DNA of 64,000 nucleotides. Source: Emydura subglobosa. Lineage: Eukaryota > Chordata > Testudines > Chelidae. The position numbers and the translations under genes were made by a program. The notes under the pieces were generated by a model that did no database searches, had not been told where the DNA came from, and worked only from the letters and a program-made list of their open reading frames with translations. Below are positions 1 to 14,120 of the stretch, one piece after another (positions within the stretch are counted from its first letter, which is position 1; every line of letters starts with the position of its first letter). The stretch covers positions 1,283,717 through 1,347,716 of the forward strand of contig ML679963.1 of assembly GCA_007922225.1 (NCBI GenBank), written 5' to 3'.

Positions 1-99
1 CTCCAGTCCTGTACTATTTGAGTACCAGGGTGTGGGCAGGGAAAGCTTCTCCCCCAGTCTGAGGGAAGGAGTCACTGAACCTGGACTCAGTTAATTACG

Positions 100-1000
100 G
101 GGGACAACAAATGAAAAACAGGGACGGTCGTGAATGTCAAAGGGCGAAAGGGAGGGAATCTGACGGGGACACCGAGCAGAGAACCCTGGACAGCGCCCAC
201 TGCTCCTCGAAGGTAGCCAAGGAGTCAGCAGACGCGGCCCAGAGGAACGCTGCCCGGATACGTGAGCGGACGGAGGAATGGAAGGAGGCCCCACAGTTGT
301 AGAGAACCTCCTTGGCCAAGGCGAGGGGGAGGCCCCGCGACTTTGGGGCGCTATGGATGGGGTGTGCAAAGATCAGAAGGTGTGAGAAGTGCAGCCAGAA
401 CCCCAGGAGGAGGTTCTGGAGGAGCTGGAATAGGGGCTGCGGGACGGGGAGTGAACCGCGCCAGGTACACGCTCGTGCTCACTGCCCTGTGAAGAAGCCA
501 CCAGCCGTTAGCCCTGGTGGACTGTGGAACCAAGGTGGAATACAGGCTGGCCCATGGGGGTGTCTCGACCTCTTACCACCTGTCGAGGGCCCACCACTTG
601 GTGTCAGGGCGGGACGTGAGGGTGAGGAAATGGAGTGTGTGGAGCACAAGCGTGTGGAGATGTGCCCATGGCGTGGTTCAGAAGTGTGCTGGCTGCAGAT
701 CCCGCAGCCAGCTCAGGGTGTGCGGGGAAGGTGGTTGGGGAACTTGTGGGGCAGGGGCCCAATGAAAAGGTCCGGAGGGCCTGGGGTGAGGGGCGGGCGG
801 GGAGCGCCCTCTCTCAGGACCTGCTCGAGGTAGGCCTGAGCTGCGGGAGGCAAGGCTGCCCTCACCTCCTGGAGTACACGCCAGGGGGTTCGAAGGGCGG
901 AGAGCCCCATGCGCAGGCCCAGCACTTGGGGATCCTGCCGTTCCCCCCAGTCATAGTCCAGGAGATCTCTGATCCAGTCCTGTTGTGGGAGAGCAGCAGA
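100..1000 (-). mobile_element. Tx1-like (L1-clade) LINE, degenerate ORF2 3' end
   Basis: Minus-strand translation shows several out-of-frame blocks in the order expected for the C-terminal end of a Tx1-type LINE ORF2. They are a block starting QDWIRDLLDYDWGERQDP near 980-925, a block with LLHRAVSTSVYLARFTP near 500-430, and a block with FHSSVRSRIRAAFLW then FEEQWALSRVLCSVSPS near 290-150. Stops and frameshifts separate them, so the copy is dead. It lies antisense in a SUPT6H intron. Assignment to the Tx1 clade is from memory of turtle LINE proteins; the exact ends are not defined. Confidence 0.7.
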
Positions 1001-1160
1001 GTCTGTGCCTCAGAGAACTATCAGTTCATTTCTCATACACCCATCCTCTCAGTATCTGGGCACCGCTGCTGTGGAATGAGAGCTGTGGTGGGTGGAGCTG
1101 TGTACTGCCGGCAGTTGGCTGTGATACAGTGTGTGATGTGCTCTTCTCCCCCCTTCGTGA

Positions 1161-5886
<4,726 letters not shown>

Positions 5887-6735
5887 GCCTTGCTGGACCT
5901 GACCCTTAACCTCTGTTCTTTTCTCGGGGGAAGGGGGAGGGAGAAGAGCTGAGAACGAGTTCCCTTCCCTTAGCCACATAACTCCTATTTTATACTTCAT
6001 AAAATGGTGTGAAACGACACTGGTGTGTCCATCCACTTGGCAGGGCCGGTATAAATATATACACACACACATCATAGGAAAGGATGCCGCAGAAGCCTCT
6101 GTGCACTAAACTTTGATGTGGAAAGCTCAGCAGAACAGTTACAAAAGTCAAGCGAGACCCTTTAGAAATGCACAGCGACCTGTTTGCACAGTCAAAGACT
6201 AGAAGCAACCCTGGCTGGCAATGCAGGCCTGAGCTACAGCGAAGTTTGATGTTGGTCGTCGTGCGTTCTGACCATCGCCCATCCCCCTTCCGACCGCACG
6301 GAGCGACATCGTGTGGGGGCTTGGACAACTCAACCAAATCCTCAACGTTTCTGTTACTGTATGCCTGGGGGCTCCTTGTATCACGGGCTCTGTAAAAGCT
6401 GCACCAACTCCCCTGGCTGTATTTGCAAGGGTGACTAGCGAAGCGGCTCTGGGGCTAGGGCTTTTGCCGGAGAGAAGCAGCTGTATCGCAGGCTCGTCCT
6501 CTCCTCTGGCTTCATTTGGGACAATATTTATTCAGCTGTTTTTTAACTGACTGCAAAGCAAAACCCTGGGCAACAGCAGCTTTTCCAACAGTGAATGATC
6601 CGTGCTGCGAGGGCAGCCGCTCCTGTGGGGAGAAAATGCAATCAGCCTGAAGCGCATGTCCTCTGTTCCATGCTGCTTAGCTCTGTCCACATGTAACCGA
6701 AAAGGGTGAATAAACAGTGTTTCTACTGAACACTA
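5887..6735 (+). other. SUPT6H: SUPT6H 3'UTR with poly(A) signal
   Basis: Non-coding sequence follows the SUPT6H stop. A canonical AATAAA lies at 6709-6714, so cleavage is expected near 6725-6740. A short TA/CA microsatellite (6050-6072) sits in the UTR. A second AATAAA at 7631-7636 could serve a longer isoform. Confidence 0.75.
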
Positions 6736-9700
6736 GTCAGGTTTCTCTTCTCATCCTGGGGTGCTGCCCTCTCCTCTCCACAACGGGTTTGCTGCAGAAG
6801 CAGAGCACAGCAGTGAGCCAGTAAATGTCCCTCATTTTGTGTTGCCCCGAGTTGCCTTCTGTGTGCTGCAGTTCTCACAGATGAGCTGGTTTCTGTTGGG
6901 GTTGATGCTGAAGAATATTTTGTGTTTAACGTGTGTGTGCGTGCATGTGAGTGTGTGGGGGGGGAGGGGGGTTAGCAGCCCAGGATATCAGGGCGAGACC
7001 TCTGGCGCTGCCCTCCCCGCATCCCTGCCAGGAGCAGGCGAGGAGTCTGATTGAACAGGTGAAGTCTATCCTGGGTCAGAAGCAGCCTGTGGCAGTCTCA
7101 CAGAGCAGCTGCTGGAGCTGAAGATGGTGTGTTTCAAACACTTCCCTCTATTTCTCCATAAGGATTTTGCCTGGAAGCAGGACATTTGTTGCTTGACCTG
7201 CTCCTGTCTGGCTGTGCTAACTTCATAACCCACTGCTTGAAGTCACAGAGGCTCTGACCCAGCTGGGAAAGGAGCAGCGGAGCTCAAGAAACAGGTTCTG
7301 TTGCATGCCGATGCCCTTGAATAGCAAGAGATGCAGGAGACAAGAATGTGAAGCTGTTCGTACAAAGGGGTGCAGGACCTGGCTTCCCTGCAGCATCTCT
7401 GATACCAAGGGGCCTGGCCTAGCTGCATCACTCTCCTTACCACACAGGCTCTGGACAGGAGGGCTCTGCTCGGGTGTAGATTAATGAGCATACTAACCTT
7501 ATGCTGTTTGTTTATTTTATTAAATTCTGTATGATAGGAAATGGAGCCGCACCCTATATGAATCTGACAGGGGAGCTCTGGCGCTTTGTCAGCTCCTTGC
7601 GGCTGTCTTTTAGTTTTTTCCCTTTCCATCAATAAAATTCTACTTTTGGGACGTTGATTGTACCGTGTTCTCCCTGCCTACTACACTAACACTCTCCTCT
7701 GCAAGCTCTCTCCTGCCCTGCTCCAGGGACATCCAGACAGCTGCCCCAGTCGCTGTTCTCCTGCCAGGACTTGCTTTGCTCTAATGACGGCACAGCCTGC
7801 AAATGCTCAAGGAGGCACTTCCAGGAGCAAGATGGCTTGGCAGAACGTGCAGTGTGTTAGTGAGACGCTTCAGCCTCGGGTGGAGAGAGCCTGCATTTCC
7901 CCTTCACTCTCTTGGGCCTTTTGCGGGTTCAGGACAGGGATCTCCTATCCTGTAGGATACCGGAGGACAGGTAAGGCTAATGCACAGTTCTAATCTTTCT
8001 GCTCTGCGGGAGATTGGTTTGGGCTGATCTCCAAAGACCTGCTTGTAATGGGAGCCTTGGGTGTCAGGTCATGTATCCCAGGCCCCCGGCTGCTGGTTTG
8101 ATGCTGGCACAGTCAGAGCTTCTCTAACCGCCTGCATCCTTCCCAGCGGAAGGGCTCGTGCCAGGATGGCCGTAGCATTCTACACCCAGCCTTTGTTCTC
8201 GCTTGCACCCAGGGCAGCTGGAAAGACTCTGCCTAGCGCCGCTGCCCTGAGCTTGCAGGCAATGCACTCGGTGTTAAATGTCTCTTCGGCTACCTTTCTG
8301 AGCCCTGGGATGCCAGGATCCACTTAGCAGTGATGGAAAGCTTTGGAAATGACGTTTGCAGGGCTAGACTGTCTGCAAACACTTGTTCATCTGAGCTGCA
8401 TTGCTGTGCCCGAGTGACAAGCAGGACACTTATCTTTGTTCAAGGCCCATGTTAAATAGTCTGCTTCCCGCTGGGGTGTCTGGGTTCTCGTGATCCTATG
8501 CCCAAGGGCATGGGAATGTCCCCTTGCCCCATTCTTGCGAGTGGGGGAGGTTATCTGACAGCATGGGAATCAGTACCTCCCCCAGAAGTCGAACAATGCT
8601 GCTGGGCTTCTTCCTGCTTCACCTCTGAGTGGCCATATAAAGCTCTGGGAGAGGCAAGCCCTCACTGCATGGATGGGTAACTCCCTTCTCCCAACGCTGA
8701 GTACCTGCTAGCTACCTGGAGCTGAGTCTGAGCTAGCACAACCCCTCCTGGCAGCCCGCTAGAGACGGGGGCCTGGCTCCAGGGGTGGAACTTGCTGAAA
8801 ACAGCCCCCTCATGCCTTGAGGGGTCTCTTCTCCAGCGTGATCAGTGCCAAGTGAGGGGGAGGGGCAGTGCTTTCCGGGCCTGTGTGCCTAGGGGCAAAC
8901 TTCTGCCTCCTTCCAGCGTCAGACGCGTTTTATCCCCGGTGCTGCTCTCCTGCCAGCTGCACCCCCTTGCCTGATTTCCCAGTAGCTGCAGCAAAGCAGA
9001 CACCGTCCACAGCCCGAGTGTCCTTTACTAGGGCAGTGCAGGCGATGCAGACAGGCTGCCTCCAAAAGACCACAAGGGGGGGGGTTATGTCAGTGTTCAC
9101 AAGTGACCCTCCAGCTGCCCCCACCTCTGTGTATAGCACAGACTGGGCTTGACACTTGAGTGTAGCTGGGCGTGTAGCTTTCTGCAGAGCACTGAGCCTC
9201 TCGTCAAAGGGAGTTCGTAGGTGCCTGGCTGCCTGAGGGGGGGTGTGTAAAGCGCTCACACCTCGCGTGTCCAGCACTGGAGACGGGCAGAGAATTATTG
9301 TGATAAACCCCCAAGCTCACGACGTGCCTTGAACTTCAGCAGCACCTCGATTTCAGAAGAAACAAGTGAGCACAAAGACGCAATTAACTAACGAATGCCC
9401 CAGCTCAAGGCGCTAGCGGCAGGGGGAGCTGACCAGGGAAAGGGCAGGGACGCATGCCCTGCCCTCAACATAATGCAGCAAATCTGCATGACCAGCCTCC
9501 CGCTGACACTTGCCCTGTGAGCTTGCTCAACCCAGCTCCTTGTCTAACTGAGCAATGCGAAATGAGACGACATGAGTGGGGAGGAGTAACTCAGCCAGTT
9601 CTTTAATAGCCTGCGCTCGTCTCACAGCTCAGCATCCGTGTGTCCAGCCAGGATTTTAACCCCACTGGCCTCCTTGCTGAAAGCCTGGCCTAGGCCACGC

Positions 9701-10690
9701 ACCACCACCCAGGTCACAGGAGCAGAAGAAAAGCAGCTTCTGCTGTAAGTGCAGCTCTGGGAGGGGCAGGAGCTGCACTGACCTCACAGGGAGAACCAAG
9801 GGCCAGGAGCAACCCCCCTTGCTCAGTAGTCACAGGACTGGGGATTAGCCTGAAGAATTCTCACCTGCTGATCTGTACAGCTGTCTGGCCTCTGCCCTCT
9901 CAGTGTCCCCTTGTGCTGCTGTTTCCCCTCCAAACAAGGGGGCGTTGGTACCAAGTGGGGGTACATCCTGTGCCAGCACAGGCTGGAACTGGTGTTTACT
10001 TCCTAGGGGGCAGCTAGCCTGTCCCCTAAAACTTTAATAAAGCAAAAAGGACCAGGGCCAGAGTCTCTCTTGGGAGCCTCTGGTGCAATTACCCAGTAGG
10101 GAGGGGTGCGGGGGAGCAACAGCAGGGGAAATAACAGGGTTTAGGTGGGATCAGGAAAAAGAAAACCCAGGAGCTCTGCACATTAATGCAGCGATGGCCT
10201 CCCTTGTCTATCCCGTCCCTCCCCATGGGCTGCCTTCTGTCGTGTTGCCTAGACCCTTCAGGGCAGGGACTGGGCCATGGCCAGAGCTGGTTCTGCTGCC
10301 GTGCCTGCCCCTCTCTGCTGGGAGACCGATGGGGTGACGCAGGAAGGCTTCGCTGCCCAGCGGCTGCACTTGCAGGGATTTCTGGACTATGCCCCTCATT
10401 GCAGGCTGGGTTCTCCCTCATTTGGCTGTGCTAAGACAAACCCACCCGTTACTTTGTCTCCTTGCCAGATTAGACTGCGGGGGCACGCGTCTGTCTGTTC
10501 CTTCGCCCTCATCTAAATGGCATCGTCACCTTTTCCTGGGCAAACCCTTCGACAGAGCTAGTGCCTCAGCTGCCAAGTCATAGAGGAGCTCCTCTCATCA
10601 GCCCGCTACGCAGACAACATCACAGCAGCCGTCGGGTCTGGGCTGGATGGGGTTAGGTACAGAATGCTAGCGTGGTACCAGCTGCTGCAG
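6736..10690. other. Intergenic stretch between convergent SUPT6H and PROCA1
   Basis: No open frame here resembles a known protein and no set of splice-bounded exons could be built. Visible items are a GT-rich and G-rich run at 6930-6972, AATAAA hexamers at 7631-7636 and 10036-10041 on the plus strand, and a G-run at 9073-9084. Both flanking genes are transcribed toward this interval. Confidence 0.6.
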
Positions 10691-10698
10691 CCATCTAG

Positions 10699-10704
10699 TT
10701 TATT
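10699..10704 (-). promoter_or_regulatory. PROCA1: Poly(A) signal of PROCA1
   Basis: AATAAA on the minus strand (TTTATT on plus), about 40 bases beyond the PROCA1 stop. It implies a very short 3'UTR. Confidence 0.65.
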
Positions 10705-10742
10705 ACACTGACAAGACGCCCTCTTGGGAGGGACGGGGAAGG

Positions 10743-13666
10743 TCAGCCTTTGCTGAAGTGAGTCTCACGCAGGCCTGGCAGAGACTCCGCTTTCTTTCTC
10801 GGTCGCTTCCTTCCATTTCTTTCCCCCCTCCTCTTCCTGCTGCCAGCTGGAAACGTGGGCTGCAGAGTCGGAAAAGGCCCTGCCTTCCACGGCACCCAGG
10901 CGTGGCTTTCAGCCGGAGCTGGGCTGGGTGGAGTCAGGGTGGCCTCCTCGAGGGGTGCATCGTTAAGGATGGCGTTGAACACAGCCTCCTTTCCCCCAAA
11001 GTCCAAAGTCTTGTCCAGCGGCTCATGTCCCAGCACCACGTGCTTTGGGAGGAGGGACGCAGCAGCTGCAGGGGGGGCAGGAAGGCCCAGCACCTCGGCT
11101 TTGGGATGGGCTTTCTTCTTTTTCAGCCCTTTTCCTTTCTTGTTCTTCCTCCCTCTCTTCTTCCCTTTCCCCTTCCCTGGCTTCTCTGGCCTGGGCCCTG
11201 GAGCCTTAGAGGTGTGGAAGCTGGCCACGGCCTCAGTGACAGCCGGGCCTGGGAGCGGTTGCTTTGTCGGAGGAGGTGCCCATCTGCCTGTGCTCTCTCT
11301 AGGCTGGGGCGTATGGGGCTGGGGCACTGGGCTGGAGGGAGCCCTGCCAGACTGCGTGGGACCTGCTGCCACTTTGTCTATCAGGTCCCCACCAAACTCA
11401 TAGAGCACGGGCTCCCTGGGGACGGCGATGGCCACGGTGTTGTACTTCCTGCACCTTTAGAGAAGGGGGAAGAGAAGCAGAGTGAGGTGGGCTGCCGCTT
11501 TGGGGGGGCCCAGAGGAGCGCCCCCGGCTCCCGTTCAGGACTTACCAGATGTACAGATAAGGCTCCACACACTGCTCTTTGTAGGTGAACTCAAAGCAGG
11601 GCACCTGGATCACATTGAAGAAAGCCTGGCCCACCACCCTGGAGGCAGTGTCGTTGACCTGCCGCAGGCAGCCTTTCAACCTGCAAGGCAAGGCCGAGCA
11701 TCAGGCGGAGCACGGAGGGGCACTGGGCCTGTCCTGCCGCTCCCTCGCTGGGCCGGGCCGGGAGCTGGGCCTGGCTGGGGCAGCAGAGGGAGGAGCTGCC
11801 GCCTTTGTTCCTGACACCCTGCAGCCGCCTGTTTATGTAACCACGCTGCTTGGTGGTGTCCTTGCTGCTGTTATGGGCAGCGCTGTCCCTGTCTCCAGCA
11901 CAAGGCCTTGCGGCCTGAGCCGTGTAACTTGTTTGGGGGAACTGGCGGCGGGGGCCTGGCGCGGCTGGGCACGGCTCAGCTGGCAGTCAAGTGCAGTTAC
12001 AGTTCTGTGAGGTGTGAGCACTGCACGCCGTCGCTTTACCCTTCTCCCGTGCCTGCCAGCAGAGGAGAAGCTGTGCCCAGGTCACTGAGGGGAGAGGCTG
12101 AGGCCTGGTCTACACTTAAAAATCAGATCAACCTAAAAAGGTTGTGCCCTGACGGGGGAATTCCTCCATGGGCCTAGCTGCCGCCTCTTGAAAACACGGG
12201 TTAACGACGCTGCCAGGAAACCCTTCCTCAAGGCAGGGCGCATCTCCGCTGCAGCTGTGCAGACCCACGGAGGCACCTGGAGGCTGGGGCTTGGCCAAGG
12301 TCACAAAGAAAGCCACTAGCTGCTCCCCACGAGCACAGGCAGCCTGCACGGCCCAGCCTGGGGTAAGTAATGGACCCACATGCCAGCGCTCCCACGGCCT
12401 GCCAGCTCCGCCTCCCTGGGTGAGACCTTCTGGGTCGATGGAGCAGCCTGAGGGGAGCCCTCCCCACCCCACGGGCGCTCTGGCCAGGGGTGCTAGACCC
12501 AGGCCTTATGTGTGGGGGGAGAAGCTAGGGAAATTCCCCCCCCCCTTGCTGCTGCCCCAGCTCCGTTCAACAGCTTCCCAAGCAGGGGCTGTGTCTTTCC
12601 CCCCACGCTCTCCCAGCTGGGCACGGCCGGCCCTACCCCCGGTCGCAGTCGCAGTGGCTGATGGTATGCCAGCGGAGGTTGCGGAAGCCGTAGTTGTAGG
12701 TGAAGGGGTGGATGACGTGCGGACAGTGGTCGTGTTCCCGGCAGCACCTGTCTGTCTCCCGATGGTCGCCTGGGCTCAGCAGGGAGAGGAGATCTCAGCC
12801 TAGCCCCCGGCAGCTGGCCCCGCTGACCACCCCGGCCCCCCAGCTCTGTGCCTGGCAGGGCTGAGGGGCGGGCACCCCGGGCTCTGGGCACATGGAGAGC
12901 CCCATCCCTGCTGCAGCTCGTCTGCCCAGGCCGGCTGCCCTGCCACTGCCAGGGGGCAACCCCTGCTGCACCGGGGCGGGGGGGACAGCCGGGACCGCAC
13001 CGACCGCGCTGTCAGCCCCACCCCGCCCGCCCTCGCTCCCCGCAAACACCCTCCACGCCAGCCTTCTCACGCACCCCCGACGGCCCCCCAGACACCCCAC
13101 CGACCCCCCACACCCCAACACCCCCCACCAACCCCCCGACGGCCCCCTCCAGCCACCCCAACACCCCCACCGACCCCCCATTNNNNNNNNNNNNNNNNNN
13201 NNNNNNNNNNNNNNNNNNNNNNNNNNNNNNNNNNNNNNNNNNNNNNNNNNNNNNNNNNNNNNNNNNNNNNNNNNNNNNNNNNNNNNNNNNNNNNNNNNNN
13301 NNNNNNNNNNNNNNNNNNNNNNNNNNNNNNNNNNNNNNNNNNNNNNNNNNNNNNNNNNNNNNNNNNNNNNNNNNNNNNNNNNNNNNNNNNNNNNNNNNNN
13401 NNNNNNNNNNNNNNNNNNNNNNNNNNNNNNNNNNNNNNNNNNNNNNNNNNNNNNNNNNNNNNNNNNNNNNNNNNNNNNNNNNNNNNNNNNNNNNNNNNNN
13501 NNNNNNNNNNNNNNNNNNNNNNNNNNNNNNNNNNNNNNNNNNNNNNNNNNNNNNNNNNNNNNNNNNNNNNNNNNNNNNNNNNGCAGGCGGGGCCGGGCTG
13601 CCCGGGGCTCTCGGTGCCCCGCGCCGCCGCCAGCAGGCAGAGCAGCCGCAGCGCCAGGGCCCGCAT
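10743..13666 (-). CDS. PROCA1: PROCA1, phospholipase A2-fold protein (broken by gap)
   Basis: PROCA1 was described in mammals as a cyclin A1 interactor and is related to group III secreted PLA2. Visible coding exons on the minus strand are 13666-13583 (runs into the gap), 12769-12637, 11680-11546 and 11454-10743. Exon 1 begins [17 protein letters not shown], a signal-peptide-like leader; an in-frame ATG lies 24 bases upstream at 13690. The 12769 exon carries CCREHDHC, the PLA2 calcium/catalytic motif with its His-Asp pair (codons 12734-12729), then SHCDCD. The next exon has [18 protein letters not shown], a group III-like helix, joining as YIWCRKYN to the last exon. That exon encodes a Pro-rich, then strongly Lys/Arg-rich tail ([34 protein letters not shown]) typical of PROCA1. 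The calcium-loop segment is missing and probably lies in the 400-N gap. Symbol choice rests on synteny with SUPT6H and RAB34 plus the basic tail. Confidence 0.85.
12101..12240. repeat. Fragment of a dispersed DNA-transposon-like repeat
   Basis: The stretch contains CCTGGTCTACACTTAAAA, then an AGATCAACCTAA-like core and GGAATTCCTCC followed by CCTAGCTGCCGCCTCTTG. I recognise this order of blocks from a common turtle interspersed repeat, but no terminal inverted repeat is visible. It lies in a PROCA1 intron. Confidence 0.5.
13078..13182. repeat. C-rich tandem repeat next to the assembly gap
   Basis: Imperfect repeats of a CACCCCCCACCGACCCCC-type unit run directly into the N block. This probably caused the gap. 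Confidence 0.7.
13183..13582. other. Assembly gap (400 N)
   Basis: Exactly 400 N between a C-rich repeat and PROCA1 exon 1. The round number suggests an estimated size. Part of PROCA1 probably lies inside. Confidence 0.99.
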
Positions 13667-14120
13667 GGCCTCGCCCGCCGCCTTCAGCACCGCGGGGCCA
13701 GACAGCGCCGCGCCGCCGCCTTATCAAGCGGGGCCGCCGGGGAGGGGCCGGGCCGGGGCGACCCCTCCCCGCCCCTCGCCCCCCACCGGCCGCCCTGCCC
13801 CCGAGACCCCGCCCCCAGCTGCCCCTGTCTTGCCCCGCCCTCCTGGGCCCCCCCAGCGGCTGGCCCGCGGGGGTGGGGACGGGGAGTCCAGGCGGGGGGG
13901 CGCGGGCCGGGGGCAGGTGTGCCCGGGGGGGCACCCGAGGGCCGGGCTGCCACAGGGGCTTTGTCCTCCCCTGGCCTCCACCCGGGGCGCGCCGGCCTGT
14001 GGGCTGCAGGAGGCTGGGCCAGACCTGTCCCCGGGGCGGCCCGGAGCCCGACGGGGCGCAGGGCAGGAGACAAGGCCAGGCCAGGGCTGCCGCTAGCCCG
14101 GCTGGCCCCAGGACCGGCCC
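13583..14120 (-). promoter_or_regulatory. PROCA1: CpG-island promoter region of PROCA1
   Basis: Extremely GC- and CpG-rich sequence surrounds and precedes the first visible PROCA1 exon on the minus strand. No TATA box is seen. It could also drive divergent plus-strand transcription. Confidence 0.5.
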
